From: Spirochaetia bacterium
Lineage (GTDB): Bacteria; Spirochaetota; Spirochaetia; CAKZLE01
Direction of reading: 5' to 3'
NCBI GenBank assembly: GCA_021736385.1
Contig: JAIPFY010000008.1
Coordinates: 1 to 64,000, forward strand
Length of the DNA: 64,000 nucleotides
The notes under the pieces are model-generated. The model did no database searches, was not told the origin of the DNA, and saw nothing but the letters and a program-made list of their open reading frames with translations. Below, in pieces: positions 8,205-18,341 of the stretch (position 1 is its first letter; each line of letters opens with the position of its first letter). The position numbers were made by a program, and so were the translations under genes.

Positions 8205-8708
8205 TTATCGATCGATCTTGAAGAAGAGGTCGTACTCTGCCGGAAGGTCCAGCACCAGGAGATCCTCATCAGGGGTGGTCTCCTGGAAGATGACGAACGA
8301 GCGGGTCTGCTCGAGTTCGGTCAGCGGGGCATGATGCCATACCCCTTTTGCGAAGGTGATCGCCGAGCCCTTGGGAACGAGGAAGGCTTTCACACTGGAC
8401 AGATCGGGTCTGTGTGCATCAGAGGCTTCACTGGTCCCGACGACCACATAGATATCATCGGTCGGGATGATCGTCTCCTCTGATCGGCTGTGCTGTTCCA
8501 GGGTATATTCGGTAAGTCCGTTGCGTCCGTAGGTCTGGACGATCGATACGGAGGTCTTCCCAGGATACTCCATGACTGCCAGCCGATTCCAGAAGGAGAG
8601 TTCCTCCACTGCGGCATCTGCCGGACGGGAATCAGCACTGATATACTGCCCGTAGGGGGCGAAGGAGTCCTGATCGAGAGAGCTGCACTTCAGGGTCGTT
8701 TCTTTCAT
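8205..8708 (-). CDS. Ureidoglycolate lyase (AllA)-like cupin protein
   Basis: This 167-residue single-domain cupin resembles AllA: DSFAPYGQYI near the start, EQHSRSEETIIP with metal-ligand-like His and Glu residues, and GVWHHAPL in the second cupin motif. AllA releases urea from ureidoglycolate, but no other purine-degradation gene is here. The neighbouring DhaK/DhaL and importer genes make a different substrate likely. The ATG at 8708 is preferred over the one at 8714, because AGGAG is 6 nt from the former and touches the latter. It is the last gene of the minus-strand importer operon. Confidence 0.78.
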   Translation of the reverse strand: MKETTLKCSSLDQDSFAPYGQYISADSRPADAAVEELSFWNRLAVMEYPGKTSVSIVQTYGRNGLTEYTLEQHSRSEETIIPTDDIYVVVGTSEASDAHRPDLSSVKAFLVPKGSAITFAKGVWHHAPLTELEQTRSFVIFQETTPDEDLLVLDLPAEYDLFFKIDR

Positions 8709-8717
8709 GGTCATCTC

Positions 8718-9344
8718 CTATTGCGCCGCATAGGCCGCGAACACCTCCACGACCAGAGCACCGATGGTCGCACCGGGGTCCTGTGTGGTCCTTGATCTCT
8801 CCTGGTAATAGGCAGCTCTCCCGTGCTGGGCTACCATGTCCTTCGTCGCTTCGAGCCCTTCATAGGCAGCACTCCTGGCTGCGGCAAGCGCCTGTGCCAG
8901 ACTCTCATGCTCCTGTTCGAGGGCAGCTGCGGCAGGATGGAGAGCATCTATGATGGTCTTCTCTCCCGGTTTGGACTTGCCGCGATCCATGATGCCCTCG
9001 GTGAAGGCGGTGAAGAAGGCTGCGATGGCAGGTCGGTCAAGGGATGTTGCTCCTTTGACGGCCTTGCCGCCTCTCATGAAACCCGTTGCCATGAGCGTAC
9101 CCATGGTAGAGGGTGCTGCTTTTGCCATCACCATCCCGGTCTTCATCAGCAGGGTCCCCAGATCGTCCTCCTCACTGGTGGATACGAACTGATCCGCGGC
9201 ACTGAAGACGGCCAGCATCGTCAGTCCCAGATCCCCGTCTCCCATCACAGAGTCCAGTTCGATCAGATGATCGCGCTGTGCAGCTGCCATCTCATGCAGA
9301 TGTGAGAAGATCGTGATCAGATCCTGTTTCTCGAATGTTTCCAT
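8718..9344 (-). CDS. dhaL: Dihydroxyacetone kinase-type subunit DhaL
   Basis: The 208-residue protein is the nucleotide-binding L domain of a DAK kinase. The Mg-binding aspartates are in DSVMGDGDLG (Asp31, Asp36, Asp38), followed by the GTLMATGFMRGG and KPGEKTIIDALHP motifs. It transfers phosphate to the ketose bound covalently by DhaK. AGGAG is 6 nt upstream and the gene follows dhaK by 9 bp. No DhaM (PTS donor) gene is present in the window, so ATP rather than phosphoenolpyruvate may be the donor. The substrate could be dihydroxyacetone or a tetrulose such as erythrulose. Confidence 0.9.
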   Translation of the reverse strand: METFEKQDLITIFSHLHEMAAAQRDHLIELDSVMGDGDLGLTMLAVFSAADQFVSTSEEDDLGTLLMKTGMVMAKAAPSTMGTLMATGFMRGGKAVKGATSLDRPAIAAFFTAFTEGIMDRGKSKPGEKTIIDALHPAAAALEQEHESLAQALAAARSAAYEGLEATKDMVAQHGRAAYYQERSRTTQDPGATIGALVVEVFAAYAAQ

Positions 9345-9353
9345 AGCGGTCTC

Positions 9354-10354
<1,001 letters not shown>

Positions 10355-10358
<4 letters not shown>

Positions 10359-11401
10359 ACTGTTTCTCCCGTATCTGTGTGTTTTGTATCATTACTCATC
10401 AGTCGTATCTTCCTTCTTGAGCTGCGATTCTGCAGCAGATAGTTGAGGACCATCACCAGCAGCAGAGCGAATCCCCACATGAACTTCTTGAAGAAGGGGC
10501 TGAAGGCCAGGATGTTCAGTCCGCTCTGAGTGATCTGCAGGATGAAGATCGCCATGATCACTCCGGGGATGTTCCCGAAGCCTCCGTCAGGATCCACTCC
10601 GCCGAGGACTACCACCAGGATGGCCTGCAGCAGGTATGCGGTACCGTATCCCGGTCGCATGGAGTTCGCCCGTGAGATCATGATCACTGAGGCGAGTCCT
10701 GCAAGCAGAGCCGTGAGCATGTAGGTCTTGATCAGCACCTTGGTGTTATTGACTCCGGAGAACTTGGAGACCACCGGGCTCGATCCGATCATGAACATGT
10801 TGAACCCCTGCTGGGTCTTGTTCAGCAGCACACTGACCAGATACGCGGCAGCGAGGAAGAGGATGAAGGAGATGGGTATCCCCAAAAAGTTCCCGTTCCC
10901 GATGACCATGAACTCCTCAGGGAACCCGCTGATGCTGTGTCCCTTGGTCAGTACGATCGACAGTCCCATGAACAGTCCCTGGGTCCCGAGGGTCGCCAGG
11001 ATCGGCGGTACTCCGAGGAATGCGATCAACGAGCCGTTCGCCAGACCGGCCAGGGCCGATACCACCAGGATCGCCAGTACGGCCATCACCATGGCCGTAC
11101 CTGCGGGGGTGCCGTTCTCCACCGAGGCAGAGAGGATCTTCGCAGCGGCGACCCCTGTCAGGTTCGCGACAGCAACCACCGAAAGGTCGATACCACCGGT
11201 GATCATGGCGAGCATCATGGCAAGTGCCAGGAACCCGAATTCCGGGAACTGGGATGCCATCGATTGTATGTTGATCGATGTGAGGAACTTGCTCGGCATG
11301 GCAAGGGCCATGACCAGCACGATTGCCATCATGATGATGAACAGAGTCTTATTCTTCGGGTTCTTGAAGGTAACAAGTCTCAGCATAGCTGCACTCTTCA
11401 T
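10355..11401 (-). CDS. Sugar ABC transporter permease (RbsC/BPD_transp_2 family)
   Basis: The 348-residue inner-membrane permease has about eight to ten hydrophobic segments and the family signatures GGIDLSVVAVANLTG and VLGGVDPDGGFG. The ATG at 11401 is preferred over the in-frame GTG at 11410: AGGAGG is 8 nt before the ATG but touches the GTG. The C-terminus is charged (NRSSRRKIRLMSND). It pairs with the permease at 11403 to form the channel of a CUT2-type sugar importer. Confidence 0.92.
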
Positions 11402-11402
11402 C

Positions 11403-12413
11403 TCAAGCACCTCCTATTGATAGATTTCTTCTAGCCTGAAACTTGTTCTGTGCATAGGTGATACTCACCCCAAGGATGATGACCACACCGATGAAGAACT
11501 GCTGCCAGTAGGAGGAGAGTCCCATGAGGATCAGGTTCTTCTCCAGGATGGTGATCAGGATCACACCGAGCATGGTGCCGGTAAGGGTACCGGTACCGCC
11601 GCTGATCCGTGCACCGCCGAGGACGACCGCCGCGATGACGCTCAATTCGGTTCCCACGAGGTAGTTCGGATTGCCGTAGCGGATCATGGAGATGTGCATG
11701 ACGCCCATGACCCCTGCAAGGAATCCCGCATAGCAGTAGATGAAGAACTGGATCTTATGGCTGTTATACCCGGTCCTCTTTGCCGCTTCTGCATTCCCGC
11801 CGATCGCATAGACTCCTCTTCCGACCATGGTGAACTTGAGGATGAACCAGGTCAGCAGGAGCAGGATCACGAGGATCAGGAAGAAGATCGACAGGCCGTA
11901 GCTCGATCCGTCAGCTCGTGTGAGTGTCAGGATCTCGATCTTACCGAAGGCCTTGATGCTCTCGGGCAGATCCCCTGCATTCACGGCTTTGGTCCCGACC
12001 ACTTCCAGCAGCAGCCCATGATAGAGACTGCTCGTTCCCAACGTCGTGATCAGGGTCGGCAGCTTGAAGATGGAGATGAACACGGCGTTGATCGCACCGA
12101 GGGAGACTCCGATGAGGATGGAGATCAGGAAGGCCAGCGCGATGCTGTCGATCCCCGTTGCGATGAGCACGTTCACCGATATGTACTGACCGGCGATCGC
12201 GATGGCCGTACAGGAGACGTCGATACCGCCTGAGAGCAGGACCAGGAACACCCCTATGGCAAGGATGGCGGTACCGGAACTGCTGCGAAGAAGATCGAAC
12301 ATGTTCTCAAGGGTGAGGAACACCGGATTGATCATCGTCAGAGCTGCAGAGAAGATCAGGATGATCAGTAGGATATAGGTCTCGTTATGCTTCATCAGCT
12401 GTTTTATGTTCAT
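11403..12413 (-). CDS. Sugar ABC transporter permease (RbsC/BPD_transp_2 family)
   Basis: The 336-residue inner-membrane permease carries the family landmarks LSGGIDVSCTAIAIAGQY, a periplasmic loop and VVLGGARISGGTGT. It is a paralogue of the following permease and the two probably form a heterodimer. AGGAG precedes the ATG by 7 nt, and the start overlaps the ATPase stop by 4 bp. It belongs to the CUT2 importer with the binding protein at 14026. Confidence 0.92.
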   Translation of the reverse strand: MNIKQLMKHNETYILLIILIFSAALTMINPVFLTLENMFDLLRSSSGTAILAIGVFLVLLSGGIDVSCTAIAIAGQYISVNVLIATGIDSIALAFLISILIGVSLGAINAVFISIFKLPTLITTLGTSSLYHGLLLEVVGTKAVNAGDLPESIKAFGKIEILTLTRADGSSYGLSIFFLILVILLLLTWFILKFTMVGRGVYAIGGNAEAAKRTGYNSHKIQFFIYCYAGFLAGVMGVMHISMIRYGNPNYLVGTELSVIAAVVLGGARISGGTGTLTGTMLGVILITILEKNLILMGLSSYWQQFFIGVVIILGVSITYAQNKFQARRNLSIGGA

Positions 12414-13933
12414 GCTTCCACTCCTGCGCTCGCTGCTCCGGTCACTATCTCATAGAGTTCCTCGGACGTCGTCGTTCGTGCATCGTCGATCTCTTTGATG
12501 ATGCGGCCTTTTGACATGAGCAGGATCCTGTTGCAGTTATCGAGCACTTCCTGGATCTCGTCGGAGATCATGATGATGCCCATGCCCTCTCTGGCCAGAT
12601 CACGTATGATGTCATGGATGGTGTGTTTCGACCCGATGTCGATCCCGATGGTCGGTCCGTCGAGGATGAACACCTTCGGGTTGATCGCCAGCCACTTGGC
12701 CAGGACCACCCGCTGCTGGTTGCCTCCGGAGAGGCTGTTGACCGGCAGGTTCCCATCCGGGGTCTTGATCTTGAGCCTCTCGATCCAGTCGTTCGCTGAT
12801 CGCTTCTGCTTCGTGGTATCGAGCAGCCCGATCTTCTTCAGGAAGTTCTTCAAGATGGTGATCACGATGTTGTCCCCGATCGACTGGGCATCGAAGAGCC
12901 CCTGATTGAGTCGGTCTTCAGGGAGCAGCGCGATACCGTGGCGGATCGCATCACGAGGGTTGCTGATCTTCACCTCTTCTCCGTTCATATACATCGTTCC
13001 CGAATCTGCAGGGTTCAGACCGAAGATCGACTGTACGATCTCAGTCCGTCCTGATCCGATCAGGCCGGTGATCCCGAGGATCTCTCCAGGCTGAAGGGAG
13101 AAGCTGATGTCCTGGTACTGCAGCTCTTTCGAGAAGGACTTCACCTCCAGAAGCGGTGATTTCTGCTTCATCTTCGTATCATAGACATAGGGTTCGGCTT
13201 CGAGTTTCCGACCGGTCATGATGTAGACGAGTCGGTCATGATCGAGTTCGGAGGTCGGGTAGACCCCGACCTTCTTCCCGTCACGGATGATGGTGATGTT
13301 CTCGGAGATCTCGAAGACCTCACTGAGTTTATGACTGACGAAGAGGGTCGCTATACCCTTCTTCTTTAAGTTCTGTATGATGGAGAAGAGGTGGTCCACC
13401 TCTTCCTTGGTGATCGCAGAGGTCGCCTCATCCATGATGATGAGTTTTGCATTCTGAGTCAGTGCCCGTGAGATGGCAATGATCTGCTTCTTGGCCATCG
13501 AGAGGTTCTCCACCCGCTCATCCAATGATATGTGAGCCTCACCGATCTCTTCAAGGGCCTTTCTCGCGGTCTCTCTGACCTCTTTCCACTGTACGGTCTG
13601 CTGGTTGCTCTCGAGCATCTGGTTGACTGAGATGTTCTCTGCGACAGTCAGATTGGGAAAGAGTGAGAGATCCTGATAGATGATCTGCACACCCGAACGA
13701 ATGGATTCTATGGCCTGGGAGCCTGAAAGCTGCTTCCCCTCTACCGTGATGGTACCGGAATCGGCCTTATGAACGCCGCCGATGATCTTGATCAGGGTCG
13801 ATTTCCCTGAACCGTTCTCCCCGATCAGACAGTGGATCTCGCCTCTGCCGATGGTCAGGTCTACATCATCGAGGGCTTTCACACCGACGAATGATTTACT
13901 GATGTGTTTTGCTTCTAGGAATACTTCCGACAT
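12410..13933 (-). CDS. Sugar ABC transporter ATP-binding protein (RbsA/MglA family)
   Basis: The 507-residue protein has two ABC domains in tandem. The first holds Walker A GENGSGKS (38-45), signature LSMAKKQ and Walker B LIIMDEATS. The second has a degenerate Walker A (GLIGSGRTE) with signature LSGGNQQ and FILDGPTIG. This asymmetry is typical of CUT2 ATPases. The ATG at 13933 is chosen because AGGAGA is 4-5 nt upstream and homology begins at once; an upstream extension to 14059 overlaps the binding protein gene and is not protein-like. Confidence 0.93.
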   Translation of the reverse strand: MSEVFLEAKHISKSFVGVKALDDVDLTIGRGEIHCLIGENGSGKSTLIKIIGGVHKADSGTITVEGKQLSGSQAIESIRSGVQIIYQDLSLFPNLTVAENISVNQMLESNQQTVQWKEVRETARKALEEIGEAHISLDERVENLSMAKKQIIAISRALTQNAKLIIMDEATSAITKEEVDHLFSIIQNLKKKGIATLFVSHKLSEVFEISENITIIRDGKKVGVYPTSELDHDRLVYIMTGRKLEAEPYVYDTKMKQKSPLLEVKSFSKELQYQDISFSLQPGEILGITGLIGSGRTEIVQSIFGLNPADSGTMYMNGEEVKISNPRDAIRHGIALLPEDRLNQGLFDAQSIGDNIVITILKNFLKKIGLLDTTKQKRSANDWIERLKIKTPDGNLPVNSLSGGNQQRVVLAKWLAINPKVFILDGPTIGIDIGSKHTIHDIIRDLAREGMGIIMISDEIQEVLDNCNRILLMSKGRIIKEIDDARTTTSEELYEIVTGAASAGVEA

Positions 13934-13977
13934 GTTCTCTCCTGAGGGGCGAATATGGTCTGTATGGCTGTATACAG

Positions 13978-14012
13978 GCACAGGAGATCCTTTGTTGAAG
14001 GATCTCCTGTGC
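13978..14012 (-). promoter_or_regulatory. Intercistronic hairpin after the binding-protein gene
   Basis: A perfect 15-bp inverted repeat (13978-13992 with 13998-14012, 5-nt loop) starts 14 nt after the stop codon of the binding protein. No T-run follows in the direction of transcription, so it is more likely an RNA-stabilising or attenuating hairpin than a full terminator. It would let the binding protein accumulate above the membrane subunits. Confidence 0.7.
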
Positions 14013-14025
14013 GCAGTATCACTGA

Positions 14026-15066
14026 TTACAGTTTGTAGCTGCCGTCTGCGTTGGTCCAATCTGAGAGGTTGTCTTTGTCGACATCAACCCATGCCTGGCC
14101 GTATACGACTGGTACGCCTGCTTCGTTCTTCTTGATGGTGATGGACTCGTATCCGGGAGCTCCCAGATCCATGCCCTCTACGATCTCTTCACCCTTGAGC
14201 ATCATGTATGCGAGTTTGGCTGTCGCATATCCTGCATCTGCCGGTACCCAGAAGTGGATCGACTGAGCAGCACCGCTCTTGAGGTAATCACCGGCTACTG
14301 ATGGGAGACAGGTGCCGAATGCGGCGACTTTCCCGATCATGCCTTTCTCTTCGATGGCTGCTGCTGCACCGGGGACGGTACTCATGGCACTACCCATGAT
14401 AGCTTTCAGGTCAGGGTTCTTCTTCAGCAGTTCAAGAGTCCGTTCGTATGCGATCTGCTGGTTCTCCTGGTCCTCTTCTCTGGTAGCAGGTCTGACGAGG
14501 TTGGGGTACTTCTCTGCCATCTGTTCCATCTCTCCATCGACCCACTGGTTGTGTGTCGGGGAAGTAAGGAATCCTACGAATGGCTGCCATACGCCTTCTC
14601 CGCCCATCCACTCTGCCATGACGTCCATCATATGTCGTCCATAGGCGTTGTTGTCAAAGGCTTCAAGGTCGAAGCTCACCTGTTTCTGGTTGGAAGCTTC
14701 ATGAGTGAAGGTAAGGATACCGGCCTCATTGGCTTTCTTGAAGACAGGTACGAGGGACTCGGGGTCGTTAGGTACTACCAGGATAGCATCCACACCCTTT
14801 GCGATGAGGTCATTGATGATAGCGACCTGAGCTGCAGGGTCTGCAGTATCAGCACCTACCTGGTAGGCATTCACATCATCATACTCTTCGTTGAATCGTT
14901 CGATCCCCAGTCTCATATTGTCGAACCAGGCGACTCCTTCAAGCTTCACGACCATCGCGATCTCGAATACATCATCTTTTGCCTCAGCCTCTGGCTGCCC
15001 GCCGGCAAAAGCCAGTCCTGTCGCAGCAATGGCCAGGACCATCATAACAGCAAATAGTCTTTTCAC
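14026..15066 (-). CDS. Periplasmic sugar-binding protein (RbsB/Peripla_BP_4 type)
   Basis: The 346-residue protein has a signal peptide (residues 1-21, MKRLFAVMMVLAIAATGLAFA, cut here as two parts by a hydrophobic core) followed by GGQPEAEA and two ribose-binding lobes. Segments such as NDLIAKGVDAILVVPNDPES and FTHEASNQ line the usual ligand cleft, and the C-terminal half has the ATAKLAYMMLKGE hinge region. It starts with GTG, set by AGGAGG 6 nt upstream. Similar proteins bind rhamnose, autoinducer-2 or tetritols; the ligand here is unknown. It is the first gene of the seven-gene importer/kinase operon. Confidence 0.9.
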   Translation of the reverse strand: MKRLFAVMMVLAIAATGLAFAGGQPEAEAKDDVFEIAMVVKLEGVAWFDNMRLGIERFNEEYDDVNAYQVGADTADPAAQVAIINDLIAKGVDAILVVPNDPESLVPVFKKANEAGILTFTHEASNQKQVSFDLEAFDNNAYGRHMMDVMAEWMGGEGVWQPFVGFLTSPTHNQWVDGEMEQMAEKYPNLVRPATREEDQENQQIAYERTLELLKKNPDLKAIMGSAMSTVPGAAAAIEEKGMIGKVAAFGTCLPSVAGDYLKSGAAQSIHFWVPADAGYATAKLAYMMLKGEEIVEGMDLGAPGYESITIKKNEAGVPVVYGQAWVDVDKDNLSDWTNADGSYKL

Positions 15067-15173
15067 GATCTACCTCCTAAAATTTAGAAAAACACCTAAA
15101 ATTCATGACCTGTTTTTACCTGACAACCATACTCATACGAAATGGCATCAGATAGGTACATTTCACTTGATTC

Positions 15174-15202
15174 AGTATCCACCGACTTTTGTAATTTGTC
15201 AA
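15174..15202 (-). promoter_or_regulatory. Promoter of the importer-dhaKL operon
   Basis: On the minus strand TTGACA (15202-15197), 17 bp and GATACT (15179-15174) form a sigma-70 promoter with a perfect -35. The leader to the GTG at 15066 is about 100 nt. Near the ribosome site CCTAAAATT is repeated (around 15076 and 15095), a possible operator inside the leader. Confidence 0.6.
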
Positions 15203-15353
15203 ATATAAATTCTATAATTTAAATTTTTACAAAAGTAAAAGTTTTCTTCCAGAATCATCGGGTAAAACAAACATCACATGTGTGTCCCCCACCTCGTATA
15301 TCATCACCTTAAATCGGTATCACTCAATTGTCAAGAAATTTTTATATATATAG

Positions 15354-15370
15354 CTACTAAACTTTAGTAG
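15354..15370. promoter_or_regulatory. Operator-like palindrome between importer operon and lacI-type gene
   Basis: CTACTAAACTTTAGTAG is a perfect 17-bp palindrome around a central C. It lies 10 bp upstream of the -35 of the LacI-family gene and about 150 bp upstream of the importer promoter. The odd-length symmetric form suits a LacI-type dimer. Confidence 0.55.
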
Positions 15371-15380
15371 AAATTTATTC

Positions 15381-15409
15381 TTGTTTTATCTATTATTTTA
15401 GTCTATAAT
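15381..15409 (+). promoter_or_regulatory. Promoter of the lacI-type gene
   Basis: TTGTTT (15381-15386), 17 bp and a perfect TATAAT (15404-15409) lie 33 bp before the ATG at 15442. The rest of the 375-bp divergent spacer is AT-rich and holds no ORF. Confidence 0.65.
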
Positions 15410-15441
15410 TCCCTTAACAACTCCAGAAGTATGAGGATCGT

Positions 15442-16467
15442 ATGAAGGTAACCATCAAAGATATCGCCCATGAAGCTGAAGTCTCAGTCTCCGCTGTATC
15501 CCTGGCACTGAACAACAAACCTGGGGTGAGTGACGATACGCGTGAGCGGATCGTGAAGACAGCCAGAGAGATGGGATACGACCTCTCACCGAAGAAGGAC
15601 GCTCAGCCTGATGCCATCGTACGGGTCCTCAAGATCCAGCGACATGGACATACGATCAACAGTAGTCATAACTTCTTCATAGATGCCTATGTCGATGGGA
15701 TCAATGCCATAGCACGGACGATGGGCGTGACGCTGGAGATCGGCACCTACGGGGTCGATACCCCGATCTCAGTCATCGCCGAGCGGATGACCACATCCTT
15801 GCAGATCAAGGGCTATCTGATCCTTGGTACCGAGCTGAGTGTGGATGATGTGCAGACATTGATCGACAGCGGAAGGAACATGGTCTTCATGGATACCTTC
15901 CTGGACTATATCCCGGCCGATTTCGTCGATATGAACAATACCGATGCAGTCTACAAGGCGGTGAGCTACCTCATAGAGCATGGACACCGGCAGATAGGAC
16001 TGCTCAAGAGCAGCATCAAGACACGCAACTTCTTTCTCAGGGAAGAGGCGTTCTATAAGGTCATGGACTATTTCGGACTGCAGGTAGGCAGGCAGTTCAT
16101 CATCGATGTGGATTCCACCTTCGATGGGGCCTATAGAGATATGAAGCGGTATCTGAAGAAGTCCCCTGAGCTTCCCACCGCGTACTTCGCCATCAATGAC
16201 ATCGTCGGTCTCGGCTGCATGAAAGCCCTGCAGGAGTCAGGGTTCATGATCCCCGATGACCTCTCCCTGATAGCGTTTGACAATCTTCCCATGGCTTCCA
16301 TGGTCTCCCCCGCCCTGACCACCATCGATGTATCACAGCATAAGATCGGGCAGAACGCTCTGACTATGCTGCTCTCGAAGTCTGGACACAATGAGTGCAC
16401 CTCATCGATGAAGACGATGATCGGCGGTAAGCTCATCGAACGGGAGAGCGTGAAGCAGATCGGGTAG
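15442..16467 (+). CDS. LacI-family transcriptional regulator
   Basis: The 341-residue regulator begins with a canonical LacI helix-turn-helix (TIKDIAHEAEVSVSAVSLALN, split here as VTIKDIAHEAEVS then SAVSLALNNKPGVS) and a hinge helix, followed by a periplasmic-binding-protein-like effector domain with FFAINDIVG-like AYFAINDIVGLGCMKAL and the late DVSQHKIGQNA. GAGG is 5 nt before the ATG. Divergence from the importer-dhaKL operon suggests that it controls that operon in response to the imported ketose or its phosphate. Confidence 0.92.
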   Translation: MKVTIKDIAHEAEVSVSAVSLALNNKPGVSDDTRERIVKTAREMGYDLSPKKDAQPDAIVRVLKIQRHGHTINSSHNFFIDAYVDGINAIARTMGVTLEIGTYGVDTPISVIAERMTTSLQIKGYLILGTELSVDDVQTLIDSGRNMVFMDTFLDYIPADFVDMNNTDAVYKAVSYLIEHGHRQIGLLKSSIKTRNFFLREEAFYKVMDYFGLQVGRQFIIDVDSTFDGAYRDMKRYLKKSPELPTAYFAINDIVGLGCMKALQESGFMIPDDLSLIAFDNLPMASMVSPALTTIDVSQHKIGQNALTMLLSKSGHNECTSSMKTMIGGKLIERESVKQIG

Positions 16468-16484
16468 ACCAGCACTGAACAAAG

Positions 16485-16523
16485 AGATCCTGCAGCGACA
16501 GGGATACCGTAGCTGCAGGATCT
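16485..16523 (+). terminator. Terminator-like hairpin after the lacI-type gene
   Basis: A 12-bp perfect stem (AGATCCTGCAGC, 16485-16496, with 16512-16523) encloses a 15-nt loop and ends in a short T run. It lies 18 nt after the stop codon, between convergent genes, and may serve both strands. Confidence 0.6.
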
Positions 16524-16563
16524 TTCAGTAAAGGGACTTAGCCTGTTCTGGCAGTCAGCGGCA

Positions 16564-17355
16564 CTACCGGTGCAGCTTCGGGTCATAGACGGGATTCTTC
16601 AAGGTGAGCGGTATCCCTTCCAGTTCTATCTCAACGATATCTCCATCATGCATAGGCTGTACATTATGAGGAGTACCTGTCGATATGATATCACCCGGGT
16701 AGAGCGTCCTGCTCTGAGAGAAATAGGAGACGATCGCAGCACAGTCAAACAGGAAATCGGAAGTGTTTCCCTCCTGTACCTGTTTCCCGTTCATATAGGT
16801 CCTGACCGTCACTCGGTCTGGATCCAACTCTGTATCGATGATAGGACCGAACGAGGTGAACGAATCGAAACTCTTACTGTACGTGACTTGTGTCGAGTTG
16901 TAGCTCATCTCCCGTTCAGTCACATCATTCAACGGGGTCACCCCCAGAATATGCTCCATCGCTTCCTCAGCTGTCACATCCTTGATCATATGTTTGATCA
17001 CCAGTGCCATCTCCCCTTCATAATCCACACGCTTGGCTACGGCTGGGTATATGATCGGTTCTCCCGGATGGACGACACCAGTCACGGGTTTCATAAAATT
17101 AGCCGGTAATACGGGTGTCGGCAGACCCAGTTCCTGAATATGTCTCTTGAAGTTCAGCCCGACACAGTAGATATTCCTGGGCTCACAGGGATAGAGCAGC
17201 TGAACATCTTCTACTGCATACTGCTGCTCTGTGATGGTAAACTGCTCAAATATCGAGCCCTCAATACAAGAGATCTTTCCATTATCATATACACCATACC
17301 GTACCTGCTCTGTTTCCTGATCGGTACAGGGTTCTCGAAATCGTACGAATCTCAT
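16564..17355 (-). CDS. Fumarylacetoacetate hydrolase (FAH) family protein
   Basis: The 263-residue enzyme has an N-terminal beta-strand domain and the FAH core: CVGLNFKRHIQELG, the metal-binding acidic segment VDYEGEMALVI, GVTPLNDVTERE, KSFDSFTSFGP and GDIISTGTPHNV near the end. FAH members hydrolyse, hydrate or decarboxylate 2-oxo acids. GAGGAG lies 7 nt before the ATG. As last gene of the sugar-acid operon it may process a 2-keto-3-deoxy acid or split an acylpyruvate to pyruvate. The substrate is not known. Confidence 0.88.
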   Translation of the reverse strand: MRFVRFREPCTDQETEQVRYGVYDNGKISCIEGSIFEQFTITEQQYAVEDVQLLYPCEPRNIYCVGLNFKRHIQELGLPTPVLPANFMKPVTGVVHPGEPIIYPAVAKRVDYEGEMALVIKHMIKDVTAEEAMEHILGVTPLNDVTEREMSYNSTQVTYSKSFDSFTSFGPIIDTELDPDRVTVRTYMNGKQVQEGNTSDFLFDCAAIVSYFSQSRTLYPGDIISTGTPHNVQPMHDGDIVEIELEGIPLTLKNPVYDPKLHR

Positions 17356-17373
17356 AGCTTTTCTCCTCTGGAA

Positions 17374-18255
17374 CTAGATCATCCCAAGACGTCTCAATTC
17401 CTGTTTGATAGCTGCTTTCTCTGCATCGGTTGCTGTGATGAACGGTCTTCGGGGATACGAGGTCAAGATCCCGCGAATCTCAAGCATGGCATAGATCGCC
17501 AACTGCGTAGATTGAGCGAGATACATGACATCACGCAGTTCATTGATCTTGAACTGTGTATCACGACAGGCCTCGAAATCACCGGCCATACCCTGTTCGA
17601 ACATGGCTTTGTTGATCTCAGGGAATGCATTGGCAAGTCCGGGAATGAATGCCTGACAGCCCAGGACACAGGCAGATGCGAACATGGCTTCTGTACCAAG
17701 GGCTACATCGAATGACTCATCTTTCAGTACTCGATGGTATGAGGCATGTGTGAGGATATCGAAGGTCGCGTCCTTCACCCCTGCAAGTCCTCGTCTTTTC
17801 AATTCCTTGAGCAGTTCAAGATTGATCTCATACCCCTGGAACCCGGGATTGTTGTACAGATAGACCGGGATATCCACAGACTCGATCAGATCTGTGTAGA
17901 AATCGATCAGATCCCCTGCTTTATGCGAAAAATAGAACGGACCGACAGCTGCAACAGCTGCAACCCCGCAGGACTGGGCATGCTGCGCCAGTTCGATCGA
18001 TTCCCGGTTGTTCGTCGTTCCAACCATGGGTATGACCGGTATCTTACCTTCTACACTGTTGACTGTGACTTCAACGACCTGTTTTCGTTCTTCCAGAGTC
18101 ATCATGGGACCAGCTCCATACGAACCGGTTATGAACAGGCCATCGACTTCATCCTTGAGATACTGTGAGAGTACCTTCAGACCGTCAACATCCAATGCAC
18201 CATCCTCTTTGAACGGGGTGATCATGGGGGGGACTACGCCCTTCATCTTAAACAT
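17374..18255 (-). CDS. DapA/N-acetylneuraminate lyase family aldolase
   Basis: The 293-residue TIM barrel shows the class I aldolase residues of this family: GTTNNRES near residue 80, the tyrosine of YLYNNPG (about 140) and the Schiff-base lysine in LAGVKDAT (about 165). Members cleave or form 2-oxo-3-deoxy acids with pyruvate. GAGGAG is 6 nt before the ATG. With DgoK and a hydroxyacid dehydrogenase it probably cleaves a keto-deoxy sugar acid, giving pyruvate plus an aldehyde; biosynthetic dihydrodipicolinate synthase is unlikely in this setting. Confidence 0.88.
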   Translation of the reverse strand: MFKMKGVVPPMITPFKEDGALDVDGLKVLSQYLKDEVDGLFITGSYGAGPMMTLEERKQVVEVTVNSVEGKIPVIPMVGTTNNRESIELAQHAQSCGVAAVAAVGPFYFSHKAGDLIDFYTDLIESVDIPVYLYNNPGFQGYEINLELLKELKRRGLAGVKDATFDILTHASYHRVLKDESFDVALGTEAMFASACVLGCQAFIPGLANAFPEINKAMFEQGMAGDFEACRDTQFKINELRDVMYLAQSTQLAIYAMLEIRGILTSYPRRPFITATDAEKAAIKQELRRLGMI

Positions 18256-18341
18256 ATACTACTCCTCTATAAAATAATTTTTATTGCTTTGTATTACTGA
18301 TTCCAGATCCTTCCTGTCCCTCTCGTATCCTGCAGCATGCG

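Noticed and set aside
13934-14059. 42-residue extension of the CUT2 ATPase
   Set aside because: It would translate through the strong hairpin and into the binding-protein gene.
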